In this document: positions 13,639-23,223 of the stretch, piece after piece
How positions within the stretch are numbered: position 1 is the first letter of the stretch
How the letters are laid out: each line of letters starts with the position of its first letter
Notes under the pieces: generated by a model
Databases searched by the model: none
Told to the model about the DNA's origin: nothing
The model's input: the letters and a program-made list of their open reading frames with translations, nothing else
Position numbers and translations under genes: made by a program
Assembly (NCBI RefSeq): GCF_022012435.1
Contig: NZ_JAKLUA010000001.1
Coordinates: forward strand, 558,001-622,000
DNA: 64,000 bases
Origin: Bradyrhizobium zhengyangense
GTDB lineage: Bacteria > Pseudomonadota > Alphaproteobacteria > Rhizobiales > Xanthobacteraceae
Reading direction: 5' to 3'

Positions 13639-16600
13639 CTATTCTGCCGGCGCTGCCAGCGCGCGCGGCTCGGACCGCCGGCGCAGCCGATCGATCAACA
13701 AGTAAATCACGGGCGTGGTGTAGAGGGTCAGGACCTGCGAGACGAATAGGCCGCCGATGATGGTAATGCCGAGCGGGCGGCGCAGCTCCGTGCCCGGCCC
13801 GGTCGCCACGACAAGCGGAATGCCGGCAAACAGCGCGGCCATGGTCGTCATCAGGATCGGGCGGAAGCGCGCCTGGCAGGCCTCGAAGATAGCCTCAGCC
13901 GACGACAGCCCGCGCTGACGCTCGGCATCGAGCGCGAAGTCGACCATCATGATGCCGTTCTTCTTGACGATGCCGATCAGGAGGATGATGCCGACGAAGG
14001 CGATCACCGTCAGCGGCGTGTTGGTGATCTGAAGCGCGAGCAGAGCGCCCAGACCGGCCGACGGCAGCGTCGAGATGATCGTGAGCGGATGGGCGAGACT
14101 CTCGTAGAGCACTCCTAACACGATGTACATCGCCACCAGCGCGCCGAGGATCAAGAGCGGTTGCCGGCCGCTGGTCCTGGCGAAATCGCCGGCATTGCCG
14201 TCAAAGCTGCCACGGATGCCTTCGGGCATGTGCAATTCATCGACCGCGCGCTGGATGTTTTGCGTGGCGGCCTGGAGCTCCACAACGGGCAACGTGTTGA
14301 ACGACACTGTGGTCGAGGGCACCGACTGCGAATGATAGACCGCGAGCGCGGCAAGCCCGCGTGTCGCGTGGACCACGGCCGAGAGCGGCACTTGCACGCC
14401 TCCCGCGCCGGCGACATAGATGCGCTCGAGGTTGGACGGATCGACCTGGAATTTCGGATCGATCTCCAGGACGGTCATGTACTGGTTGCGCTGGGTATAG
14501 ATGATCGAGATCTGGCGCTGCGAGAAGGCGTTGTTCAGGGCGTTGTCGATGTCCTGGACCTTGACGCCGAGCGCTGCTGCCTTCTGGCGGTCGATGTTCA
14601 GTGTGAGCTGAAGTCCGCCGGGATCACGGTCACTCGAGATGTCGGTGATGCCCTCCACCGTCTCCATGCGCTTGGCCACGATAGGTGCCCATTTCTGCAG
14701 CAGGTCGAGGTCGGTGCTCGAGAGCGTATATTGGTAATTGGAATCGCTCTGCCGGCCACCGGCGCGGACATCCTGCGCCGCAAACATGAAGAGACGGATC
14801 CCGGGCACGGGAAACAGCGCCTTCCTGAGACGGTCGATCACGACCTGGGTCGAGACGTGGTCTCGCTCCTCCGGCGGCTTCAGGCTGATGTACATGACGC
14901 CGCGGTTCGAGGTCGCGCCTCCTGGCCCGGCTCCACCGCCGACGGTCGAACCGATGCCGGCGACAGCCGGATCCTGCATCACAATGTCGGCGAGGCGTTG
15001 CTGCAGCGTCAGCATCGACTGGAACGAGATGTCGGCCGAGGCCCGTGTTGCGCCGATGACGAAGCCGGAATCATCAGTCGGGAAATAGCCCTTGGGCACC
15101 TTGACGTAGAGCAGCACCGTCAGTCCGATGGTGGCGAAGAACACCAGTAGCGTCAGCAGCGGGAATTCGAGCACGGCGCGCAGGGTGCGGGCGTAGAACG
15201 CAACGACGCGCGACAGCGAGCCCTCGATCAGGCGGTCGAACAGCGTGGCGGATCCGGACGTGATCTCCTTCACATAATGGGCGCAGATCATCGGCGTAAC
15301 CGTCAGCGACACCAGGGTCGACACTACGATCGCGAAGGTCAGCGTCAACGAGAATTCGCGCAGCAGGCGACCGACGATGCCGTCCATGAAGATCAGCGGC
15401 GTGAATGCCGCGATCAGCGACAGGCTGATCGAGACCACGGTGAAGCCGATCTGCTTGGCGCCCTCCAGCGCCGCCCGCATCGGTCGCATGCCATGCTCGA
15501 GGTTGCGGAACATGTTCTCGATCATGACGATGGCGTCGTCGACCACGAAGCCGACCGAGATCGCGAGCGCCATCAGCGACAGATTGTCGATCGAGAAGCC
15601 GGCGACCCACATGCCGGCGCAGGTGCCGGCCAGCGCCAGCGGCACCGAGATGCCGGCGGCGATCGTCGGCGTCAGCCGGCGCAGGAACACGAACACCACG
15701 ACCATGACCAGGACTGCGGTCGCGAGCAGCGTCCATTGCATGTCCATCACGCTGGCGCGGATCGTGGTGGTCCGATCGACCAGCGTCGAGACGTCCACAC
15801 CAGCCGGAATCCATTGCTTCAGCGCCGGGATCAGCGCCTTGACCCGGTCGACCGTGTCGATGACGTTGGCGTCACCCTGTTTGGTGATCTGGATCAGCAC
15901 CGCCGGCTGCTTGTTGAACCAGGCGATCGAGCGGGCGTTGCGGACGGCGTCCTCGATATCGGCGACGTCGGACAGTCGGACGAAATTGCCACCGGAGCTC
16001 TTGATGACGATGTCGCCGAATTCCTTGGCCGTGCGCATCTGCCTGTTCAGCGACAGCGTCTCGCTCTGGCGCTCGCCGTTGAAGATGCCAACGGGGCCGA
16101 GCGGGTTGGCGTTGATGATGGCGGTTCTGACGTCGTCGGTCGCGATCCCTGCATTCGACAGCGCCACCGGGTTGAGCTGGACCCGCACCGCCGGCTGGTC
16201 GGCGCCTGATACCGTCACGTCACCGACACCTGGGACCTGCGAGATGCGTTGCGCCAGCACGGTATCGGCGACGTCGTAGATCGCGCTGGCCGACAGCGTC
16301 TTGGAGGTCAGCGCCAGCACGAAGACCGGCGCGCCGGCCGTGTTGGCTTTGCGAAAGCGCGGCAGCGCCGGCAGGTCGCTGGGGAGGTCGACGAGGGCCG
16401 CGTTGATCGCGGCCTGCACATCGCGCGCCGCCTTGTCGATGTTGCGGCCGATATCGAACTGGAGCTGGATGTTCGCGGTGCCGAGCGAGCTCGTCGACGT
16501 GATCTGGTTGATGCCCGCGATTTCGCCGAGCCGCCGTTCGAGTGGCGCGGCGACGGTCGCGGCCATCACGGAAGGGTCGGCGCCGGGGCGGCTTGCCGAG

Positions 16601-16743
16601 ACGAAGATGGCAGGGAAGTCGACGTTCGGGACCGAGGCAACGGGGAGGAACTCGTAGGCGACGGCCCCCAGCAGGAACAGCCCGATCGACAGCAGCGTGG
16701 TCGCGACGGGACGGCGGATGAAGGGCTCCGAGATCGATGCCAT
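13639..16743 (-). CDS. RND efflux pump subunit, second of the pair (MdtC-like)
   Basis: A 1034-residue inner membrane proton-driven RND pump of the multidrug (HAE-1) class. It starts ISEPFIRRPVATTLLSIGLF, the hallmark TM1, and has twelve membrane segments in two halves with large periplasmic porter domains. The proton-relay pair is in TM4 (VGFVVDDAIVMIEN). The second half opens LEFPLLTLLVFFATIGLTVL. The ATG at 16743 overlaps the TGA of the upstream pump (TGATG), so translation is coupled. Two unequal RND subunits in tandem, after one adaptor, is the arrangement of MdtB/MdtC, which form a mixed trimer; that this pair does so is inference. Substrates are unknown. Confidence 0.92.
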   Translation of the reverse strand: MASISEPFIRRPVATTLLSIGLFLLGAVAYEFLPVASVPNVDFPAIFVSASRPGADPSVMAATVAAPLERRLGEIAGINQITSTSSLGTANIQLQFDIGRNIDKAARDVQAAINAALVDLPSDLPALPRFRKANTAGAPVFVLALTSKTLSASAIYDVADTVLAQRISQVPGVGDVTVSGADQPAVRVQLNPVALSNAGIATDDVRTAIINANPLGPVGIFNGERQSETLSLNRQMRTAKEFGDIVIKSSGGNFVRLSDVADIEDAVRNARSIAWFNKQPAVLIQITKQGDANVIDTVDRVKALIPALKQWIPAGVDVSTLVDRTTTIRASVMDMQWTLLATAVLVMVVVFVFLRRLTPTIAAGISVPLALAGTCAGMWVAGFSIDNLSLMALAISVGFVVDDAIVMIENMFRNLEHGMRPMRAALEGAKQIGFTVVSISLSLIAAFTPLIFMDGIVGRLLREFSLTLTFAIVVSTLVSLTVTPMICAHYVKEITSGSATLFDRLIEGSLSRVVAFYARTLRAVLEFPLLTLLVFFATIGLTVLLYVKVPKGYFPTDDSGFVIGATRASADISFQSMLTLQQRLADIVMQDPAVAGIGSTVGGGAGPGGATSNRGVMYISLKPPEERDHVSTQVVIDRLRKALFPVPGIRLFMFAAQDVRAGGRQSDSNYQYTLSSTDLDLLQKWAPIVAKRMETVEGITDISSDRDPGGLQLTLNIDRQKAAALGVKVQDIDNALNNAFSQRQISIIYTQRNQYMTVLEIDPKFQVDPSNLERIYVAGAGGVQVPLSAVVHATRGLAALAVYHSQSVPSTTVSFNTLPVVELQAATQNIQRAVDELHMPEGIRGSFDGNAGDFARTSGRQPLLILGALVAMYIVLGVLYESLAHPLTIISTLPSAGLGALLALQITNTPLTVIAFVGIILLIGIVKKNGIMMVDFALDAERQRGLSSAEAIFEACQARFRPILMTTMAALFAGIPLVVATGPGTELRRPLGITIIGGLFVSQVLTLYTTPVIYLLIDRLRRRSEPRALAAPAE

Positions 16744-19700
16744 CACTGCATCCCCTCGGTCGCCCCTGCCGTCGGCGGCTCAGGCTCGGGTGGCGGCAGC
16801 GCCTGCTCGAGGCGGCGGTTGATGCGGTCGAGCGCGAGATAGATCACGGGCGTGGTATAGAGCGTCAGCAGCTGGCTCAGCAGCAGGCCGCCGATGATGG
16901 AGATGCCGAGCGGGAAGCGCAGCTCGGCGCCGGTGCCGCTCTCGATCGCCAGCGGCAGCGCGCCGAACAGCGCCGCCAGCGTCGTCATCATGATCGGACG
17001 GAAGCGAAGCAGACAGGCCTGCACGATGGCTTCGTCGGCCGGCATGCCCTGCCCGCGCTCGGCTTCAAGTGCGAAGTCGATCATCATGATCGCGTTCTTC
17101 TTGACGATGCCCATCAGCAGGATGATGCCGATCAGGCCGATCACCGAGAGGTCCTGTCCGAACAGCATCAGCGCCAGAATGGCGCCGACGCCGGCCGACG
17201 GCAGCGTCGAGAGGATCGTGATCGGGTGGATGTAGCTCTCATAGAGCACGCCCAGCACGATGTAGATCGTGATCACGGCGGCGAGCAGCAGCCAGGGCTG
17301 GCCGGCCAGCGCCTTGGCGAATTCGGCCGCGTCGCCGGCATAGACGCCGACGATGCTGTTGGGCATCTCGATCCGGGTCTCGATCGCCTTCACCGCCTCG
17401 ACCGCGTCGCCGAGCGCCGCGCCCGGCGCGAGGTTGAAGCTGAGCGAGATCGCCGGGAATTGCGCCTGGTGCGAGATCGCCAGCGGCGCCGTGGTGCGCT
17501 TCAAGGTCGCCACGGCGTCGAGCGGCACTTGCGCGTTGGGTGCGCCGGCGGTCGCGCTGGCGCCGCCCGGCAAGTACAACTTTGACAGGATCGAGGGATC
17601 GCGCTGGTACATCGGCAGCGCCTCCAGCACCACGCGGTACTGGTTGGCCTGGCCATAGATGGTCGAGATCTGGCGCTGCGCGAAGGCATCGTTGAGCGTG
17701 TCGGTGATGGCTTGCAGGCTGACGCCGAGCTGGCCGGCGCGGGTGCGGTCGACCTCCAGCTGCGCGCGCAGGCCGCCTTCCTGGGCTTCGGAGGAGACGT
17801 CGCGGAAAAGGGGATCGCGCCGCATCTCGTCGACGAGCTTGCGTGCCCATTCCGACACCAGCGCCGCGTCGGTGCCGGTCAGCGTGTATTGGTACTGCGA
17901 GCGGCTCGACTGGGTCGAGATCTGCACGTCCTGCACCGGCTGGAAATAGACGGTCATGCCGGGAATGCCGGAGACTTTCTCCTTCAACCGGGCAATGACC
18001 GCGCCGACATCGTCGCGTCGCTCGCCGCGCGGCTTCAAGGTCATGACCAGCCGTCCGACATTGGTGGTCGGATTGACCGAGCCCGCGCCAATCACCGAGA
18101 CCACGCCGGTGACGTCAGGGTCGGCCTTGATGGCGTCGGCGGCATCGGCCTGCCGCTTCTGCATCTCGGCGAACGACACGTCAGGCCCGGCTTCGGTCAC
18201 CGCCGTGATCGAGGCCGTATCCTGCAGCGGCAGAAAGCCCTTTGGCGCGACGACATAGAGGACAAGAGTTGCGGCCAAAGTCACGAAGGTCACGACCAGC
18301 GTGGTGCGCTGATGCCGCAAAACCACGAGCAGCGTGCGGTGATAAAATTCGACGGTGCGGTCGATGAAGCGGCTGACGGCGGCGAGACCCGGTACCGCCA
18401 ACTCCTCATGGGCGTGCCTGAGCAGACGCGAGCACATCATCGGGGTCAGCGTCAGTGAGACCACCGCCGAGGTCACGACCGCGATGGTCAAGGTCAGTGC
18501 GAATTCGCGGAACATGCGTCCCACGAGGCCCGACATGAACAGTAGCGGAATGAACACCGCGATCAGCGACACCGTCAGCGAGATCACGGTGAAGCCGATT
18601 TCACTGGCCCCCTTCAGCGAGGCGGTCATCGCGTTGTCGCCATTCTCCATATGGCGGACGATGTTCTCGATCATGACGATGGCGTCGTCGACCACGAAGC
18701 CAGTCCCGATTGTCAGCGCCATCAGCGACAGATTGTCGAGGCTGAAGCCGGCAAAGTACATGATGCCGAAGCTCGTGATCAGCGACAGCGGCAGCGCCAC
18801 GCCCGCAATCACGGTTGCGCGCAGCGAGCGCAGGAACAGCAGCACGACCAGTGTCACCAGAACGACGGCCAGCACGAGCGTGAACTGCACGTCATGGACG
18901 GAGGCGCGGATGGTGACGGTGCGGTCGGAGACGATGGTCAGTTTAACGCCGGCCGGAATCGCGCGCTGCACCTTCGGGATCTCGGCGCGGATCTGCTTGA
19001 CGACATCGATGACGTTGGCGCCGGGCTGGCGCTGGATGTCGATGATGACGGCCGGCGTGCCCTGATACCAGCCGCCGGTGCGGTCGTTCTCGAGCCCGTC
19101 GACGATCTGCGCGACGTCGCCGATCGTGACGGGCGAGCCGTTGCGATAGGCGATGATGACCGGCCTGTAGGCGTCGGCGGCGGCGATCTGGTCGTTGGCC
19201 GCGATGATGTAGGATTGCTGGGCGCCGTCGAGCGAGCCCTTTGGCCCGGAGACGTTGGCGTTTGCGATGGCGGCGCGCAAGTCCTCCATGGCGATGCCGT
19301 AGGCGGCAAGCCGCGCCAGATCGGCCTGGATGCGCACGGCCGGCTTTAGCCCGCCGAGCACGGAGACGCGGCCGACGCCGGAGATCTGGCTCAGGCGCTG
19401 CGCCAGCAGCGTGTCGGCGATGTCGCTCATCGCCCGCAGCGAGATGGTGTCCGAGCGCAGCGCCAGCGTCATGACCGGCGCATCGGCCGGGTTCACCTTG
19501 GCGTAGGTCGGCGGATAAGGCAGTGTCTTGGGCAGCACGCCGGCGGCGGCGTTGATCGCGGCCTGCACGTCCTGGGTCGCGCCGTCGATGTCGCGGTTGA
19601 GATCGAACTGGAGCGAGATCTGGCTGACGCCGAAAGAGCTCGTCGAGTTCATCGCCGTCAGCGACGGGATCTGGCCGAGCTGCCGCTCCAGCGGCGCCGT

Positions 19701-19889
19701 GATCAGCGAGGCGATCACGTCGGGGCTCGCGCCCGGCAGCTGCGTCGTCACTTGCACGGTCGGGAAGTCGACCTGCGGCAGCGCCGAGACCGGCAGCGCG
19801 AAATAGCCCAGCAGCCCGCCAATCAGCAGCGCAATGCCAAGCAGCGAAGTTGCGATCGGACGGCGGATGAAGGGTTCGGAGACACCCAT
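16743..19889 (-). CDS. RND efflux pump subunit, first of the pair (MdtB-like)
   Basis: A 1048-residue RND multidrug-type pump. TM1 is VSEPFIRRPIATSLLGIALL, the first porter domain begins VDFPTVQVTTQLPGASPDVI, and TM4 carries the Asp-Asp proton relay (TGFVVDDAIVMIENI). The second half opens RTTLVVTFVTLAATLVLYVV. A Pro/Glu-rich tail (PPPEPEPPTAGATEG) ends the protein. It follows the adaptor gene by 36 bases and overlaps the next pump gene by one base. Together with the lipoprotein and adaptor it forms a complete tripartite exporter in one operon. No regulator gene is adjacent. Confidence 0.92.
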   Translation of the reverse strand: MGVSEPFIRRPIATSLLGIALLIGGLLGYFALPVSALPQVDFPTVQVTTQLPGASPDVIASLITAPLERQLGQIPSLTAMNSTSSFGVSQISLQFDLNRDIDGATQDVQAAINAAAGVLPKTLPYPPTYAKVNPADAPVMTLALRSDTISLRAMSDIADTLLAQRLSQISGVGRVSVLGGLKPAVRIQADLARLAAYGIAMEDLRAAIANANVSGPKGSLDGAQQSYIIAANDQIAAADAYRPVIIAYRNGSPVTIGDVAQIVDGLENDRTGGWYQGTPAVIIDIQRQPGANVIDVVKQIRAEIPKVQRAIPAGVKLTIVSDRTVTIRASVHDVQFTLVLAVVLVTLVVLLFLRSLRATVIAGVALPLSLITSFGIMYFAGFSLDNLSLMALTIGTGFVVDDAIVMIENIVRHMENGDNAMTASLKGASEIGFTVISLTVSLIAVFIPLLFMSGLVGRMFREFALTLTIAVVTSAVVSLTLTPMMCSRLLRHAHEELAVPGLAAVSRFIDRTVEFYHRTLLVVLRHQRTTLVVTFVTLAATLVLYVVAPKGFLPLQDTASITAVTEAGPDVSFAEMQKRQADAADAIKADPDVTGVVSVIGAGSVNPTTNVGRLVMTLKPRGERRDDVGAVIARLKEKVSGIPGMTVYFQPVQDVQISTQSSRSQYQYTLTGTDAALVSEWARKLVDEMRRDPLFRDVSSEAQEGGLRAQLEVDRTRAGQLGVSLQAITDTLNDAFAQRQISTIYGQANQYRVVLEALPMYQRDPSILSKLYLPGGASATAGAPNAQVPLDAVATLKRTTAPLAISHQAQFPAISLSFNLAPGAALGDAVEAVKAIETRIEMPNSIVGVYAGDAAEFAKALAGQPWLLLAAVITIYIVLGVLYESYIHPITILSTLPSAGVGAILALMLFGQDLSVIGLIGIILLMGIVKKNAIMMIDFALEAERGQGMPADEAIVQACLLRFRPIMMTTLAALFGALPLAIESGTGAELRFPLGISIIGGLLLSQLLTLYTTPVIYLALDRINRRLEQALPPPEPEPPTAGATEGMQ

Positions 19890-19925
19890 GGGATGCGCCT
19901 GCCGCTCAGGCGGCTGTTGCCGGGA

Positions 19926-21350
19926 TCATGGCTGCTTGGCTCCAGGTCCCGATGGTTGAGCCCCCGGCCCCGGCGCAGGCCCAGTCTGGCCCTTCTGGTC
20001 GCCCTCGCTGCTCTTCCGCTTGGCGCGGAACTCGCCGTCCTTGCCTTGTCCGTCCTTCTGGCCATCCTTTTGGCCATCCTTGGCCTGGCCGCCCTTCCCG
20101 TCGGCTTGCGGCGCGCGCGTGCGCTTGCGCGGAGCGAGGTCGGCCGACGGCGTCTGCTCGTCGCGGCCGATGACGACCTTGGAGCCGTCGGACAGATTGG
20201 CGAAGCCCGTGGTGACGACCTTGTCGTTTGCCGTCAGGCCGCTCGCAATGACCGCATCATGCTCGTTCTGCTGCGTCACTGTCACGGGCTTGGCCGTAAC
20301 GACGTTGTCCGCGCCGATGACATAGCTGAACGTGCCGATCGGTCCGCGCTGCACCGCCGAGGTCGGCACCACCAGCGCCTGGTTCAGCGTTTCGACCTTG
20401 AGGCGGACATTGACGAACTGGCCGGGCCAGAGCTGGTAATTGGCGTTGGGGAATTCCGCCTTGAGCCTCAGCGTACCCGTGGTCTGATCGACCTGGTTGT
20501 CGATCCCGGTGAGCTTGCCGGTGTCGATCACGGTGACGCCGTCATTGCCGAACACGTCGACCGACAGCGCGCCCTTTGCGGCCGCCGCGTTGACGCGCAT
20601 GATCTGCTGCTGCGGCAGGCTGAACCACACCGCGATAGGCTGCAATTGCGTGATGACGACGAGGCCGATGGTGTCGGAGGCGTGGATAATGTTGCCCTGG
20701 TCGACCTGGCGCAGGCCAGCGCGGCCCGACAGTGGCGCCACGATCTTGGTGTAGCTCAGCGTTGCCGCCGCATTGTCGATTGCAGCCTGATCGGCCTTGA
20801 CCAGCGCCTCGGTCTGCGCGACCGCCGCGCGCTGGGTGTCGGCCTGTTGCTTGGAGCCGGCATTGGAGGCCGCGAGCTGTTCGTAGCGCGTCAGGTCAAT
20901 GCGCTGGTTGGCGAGCTGGGCCTCGTCCTGGGCCTTCTTGGCCACTGCCTGGTCATAGGTCGCCTGGTAGAGCGCCGGATCGATCTCGCCGAGCACGTCG
21001 CCCTTCTTGACGTCCTGGCCTTCGGTGAACTTCACCGCGATCAGCTTGCCGTCGACCTGCGAGCGCACCGTCACCGTGTTCAGCGCGCGGATTGAGCCGA
21101 CGCCGTCGAGATAGACTGGCACGTCCTGAACCCTGGGCGTTGCCGCCAGCACCGGCACCGGCAGATCGGGCCGCTGCTGGCCGCGACCGCCAGCTGCCTG
21201 CTGCGGTTGCTGATGCCACACGGTCCAGCCGAGATAGCCGAGCCCGCCGAGGATCGCGAGCGTGATCAGGATCATGACGAAGCCGCGGCCGCGCGACTTT
21301 TTCGCCGTCCCCGCTTTCGCGCCGTCCTTCGTGTCCGGCTTAAAGAGCAT
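19926..21350 (-). CDS. RND efflux periplasmic adaptor (membrane fusion protein)
   Basis: A 474-residue adaptor that joins the RND pumps to the outer membrane factor. An N-terminal membrane anchor (GFVMILITLAILGGLGYLGW, about residues 24-43) is followed by the lipoyl-like half motif VTVRSQVDGKLIAVKFTEGQ. An alpha-hairpin (about 125-190) follows, then the second lipoyl half (KIVAPLSGRAGLRQVDQGNI), a beta barrel and a membrane-proximal domain. The C-terminal 80 residues are low complexity: basic, with DGQKDGQKDGQGKDG repeats and a Pro/Gly tail, longer than in MdtA. The ATG at 21350 lies within the last codons of the upstream gene (11-base overlap), with GGAG about 10 bases ahead. Confident family call. 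Confidence 0.92.
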   Translation of the reverse strand: MLFKPDTKDGAKAGTAKKSRGRGFVMILITLAILGGLGYLGWTVWHQQPQQAAGGRGQQRPDLPVPVLAATPRVQDVPVYLDGVGSIRALNTVTVRSQVDGKLIAVKFTEGQDVKKGDVLGEIDPALYQATYDQAVAKKAQDEAQLANQRIDLTRYEQLAASNAGSKQQADTQRAAVAQTEALVKADQAAIDNAAATLSYTKIVAPLSGRAGLRQVDQGNIIHASDTIGLVVITQLQPIAVWFSLPQQQIMRVNAAAAKGALSVDVFGNDGVTVIDTGKLTGIDNQVDQTTGTLRLKAEFPNANYQLWPGQFVNVRLKVETLNQALVVPTSAVQRGPIGTFSYVIGADNVVTAKPVTVTQQNEHDAVIASGLTANDKVVTTGFANLSDGSKVVIGRDEQTPSADLAPRKRTRAPQADGKGGQAKDGQKDGQKDGQGKDGEFRAKRKSSEGDQKGQTGPAPGPGAQPSGPGAKQP

Positions 21351-22821
21351 TGACCGGTTTCTCCATTCGCGGCTCCCAGCCGCCGCCGAGCGCCTGGCAC
21401 AGGCTGACGATGGCAAGAAGGCGCGCGAGCTGTGCCTGTGACAGCGTGTCTTCGGCCTGGAACAGCGTCAGCTGGGTGTTGAGCACGGTCACGATATCGG
21501 CCGTGCCGGCGCGCAGTTGCTGCTCGGCGAGATCGAAGGCGCGCCGCGAGGCGTTGACCACGTCGCGCTGCAATTGCAGCTTGATCGTGGTCTGCTTGAT
21601 TGAAAATAGTGCGTTGTCGACGTCGGTGAAGGCCTGAACGATGGTTTTGCGGTAGGTCTGCAGCAGTTCGTCCTGGCGGGCCTTGGCAAATTCGAAATTG
21701 CCGAGGATCTTGCCGCCGTCGAAGATCGGCTGCGTCGCGCTGCCGACCAGCTGGAAGAACGCCGCGTGCGGCTGGAACAGCGAGAAGAGTGCCGAGCTCT
21801 GATAACCGCCATTGCCGGTGAGCTGGATGCTCGGGAAGAACTGCGCGCGGGCATTGCCGATATTCGCAGTGGCGGAGGCAAGCTGCGCCTCCTGCCGGCG
21901 GATATCAGGCCGCTGCGTCAGCAGCTCCGACGGCAGCCCGGGCGTGACACGCGGAATGGCGATCCGGTCCAGCGAACCGCCGGCAAGGCGCACGCTCTCC
22001 GGCGGCCGCGACACCAGTACCGCAAGCGCGTTGGCGTTCTGGTCGAGGGTCTGGCGCAATGGCGGCACCAGCGCCTTCTGGTTGGCGAGCACGCTCTCTT
22101 GCTGGGCGACGTCGAGATCGGTCCCCGTCCCGGCCTTGCGGCGCTCGCGGATGGCATCGAGGATACGCTGGGCGCTGGCGATATTGCGCTGAGCGGTGCG
22201 CAGGCGGTCTTGCGAGGCCAGCACCTGGAAATAGGCATTGGCGACGGCTGCGAGCGTCGTCAGCGCGACCGTATCGCGGTCGAAACGATTGGCCTTGGCG
22301 GTCTCCTCGGCCGTTTGCAGCGCATCGCGGTTCTGGCCCCAGAAATCGAGCTGATAGCTGGCGCTCAGCGACGCCTGGTAGTTGACAACCTCGCGGCCGC
22401 CATTGGTGAGCCCCGAAGAAGACGAGCCGGAGGTGCGCGAATAAGTCTCTTGTCCCGTTCCCGACAGGCTCGGCAACAGCGCCGCGCCCGCCTGCCGCGC
22501 CTGGGCGTCCGCCTCGACGATGCGCGCGACCGCGGCAGCGATGTCGAGATTGACGGTCTGCGCCTCTTCCATCAGCTGCGTCAGCTCCGCCGAACGGAAG
22601 CCGCGCCACCAATCCAGCGTCGGCGGCGCGTCCGCCTTCCTGGCGTATTTGTACTGCGTGGGAACATCGAGCGCGGGATCGGGAAGATCCTGGGTCAGCA
22701 CGCAGGCGCCCGAGCTCGCGGCCAGGCACACCACCGCGACGGCTCGCAGCGTCCCGGACGCAGACCCAAGGACTTGGCCAAGGAAATTCGGCCCGACGAG
22801 GGTCGGAACCCGCTGTGTCAC
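21340..22821 (-). CDS. NodT-family outer membrane factor lipoprotein
   Basis: A 493-residue outer membrane efflux channel of the NodT/OprM type. The signal sequence ends with the lipobox-like segment AASSGAC at about residue 40, so the mature protein is probably lipidated at that Cys. LDWWRGFRSAELTQLMEEA is the standard start of the OprM fold, and two OEP repeats follow (SASYQLDFWGQNRDALQTAE; QPIFDGGKILGNFEFAKAR). The start is a GTG at 22821 with GGGGCGG just upstream. First gene of the efflux operon; it faces the FAD oxidoreductase gene across a 400-base divergent region with a 17-bp palindrome. It differs from the TolC-type gene at 1057. Confidence 0.92.
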   Translation of the reverse strand: MTQRVPTLVGPNFLGQVLGSASGTLRAVAVVCLAASSGACVLTQDLPDPALDVPTQYKYARKADAPPTLDWWRGFRSAELTQLMEEAQTVNLDIAAAVARIVEADAQARQAGAALLPSLSGTGQETYSRTSGSSSSGLTNGGREVVNYQASLSASYQLDFWGQNRDALQTAEETAKANRFDRDTVALTTLAAVANAYFQVLASQDRLRTAQRNIASAQRILDAIRERRKAGTGTDLDVAQQESVLANQKALVPPLRQTLDQNANALAVLVSRPPESVRLAGGSLDRIAIPRVTPGLPSELLTQRPDIRRQEAQLASATANIGNARAQFFPSIQLTGNGGYQSSALFSLFQPHAAFFQLVGSATQPIFDGGKILGNFEFAKARQDELLQTYRKTIVQAFTDVDNALFSIKQTTIKLQLQRDVVNASRRAFDLAEQQLRAGTADIVTVLNTQLTLFQAEDTLSQAQLARLLAIVSLCQALGGGWEPRMEKPVNAL

Positions 22822-23223
22822 ATCCGCCCCCTGACGGGCAGATCATGCCGCCACCGCGCGGCCGGATGAGCCGATTCGCGGATGGGCGGCCGGAGGCCAT
22901 TCTGTAACTCGTTCACAGCGTGATGCTTTCTGCGGAACCTAAAATCCATTCTAGCCGGGCGCGGAACTGCGGGACAGTCCCGCACCTGCGAAACTCACCG
23001 CGGGCCCGCGTCCGCTACCGGACCATTGGAATGAAGGATATGCCTGTGTTGCAGTCGCTTCTTCGATCCGGAAAGGTTTGGAAACACAATCAAGCTTACA
23101 AAGATTTCATGTGATATTGCAGCCACAGTTGCCTCGAAGACGCAACGCCAAGATCCGCTCTCCCCTGAAACCCGCGCCGCAACGCACCGTAGCTTGTGCA
23201 GCACAAGGCAGGGGCATTGACGC
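22822..23223. other. Divergent control region between efflux operon and FAD/cfa operon
   Basis: About 400 bases without a gene. Both operons must start here. A perfect palindrome lies at 22968-22984. The part from 23070 to 23120 is A/T-rich and could hold the plus-strand promoter. I cannot place -35/-10 boxes with confidence. No regulator gene is nearby on either side. Confidence 0.6.
22968..22984. promoter_or_regulatory. 17-bp perfect palindrome, candidate operator
   Basis: TGCGGGAC-A-GTCCCGCA is a perfect inverted repeat with 8-bp arms around a single base. It lies about 145 bases upstream of the efflux operon start and 240 bases upstream of the FAD oxidoreductase start. Size and symmetry suit a dimeric repressor site, for example of the TetR type, which often controls RND efflux. 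This is a candidate only. Confidence 0.45.
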
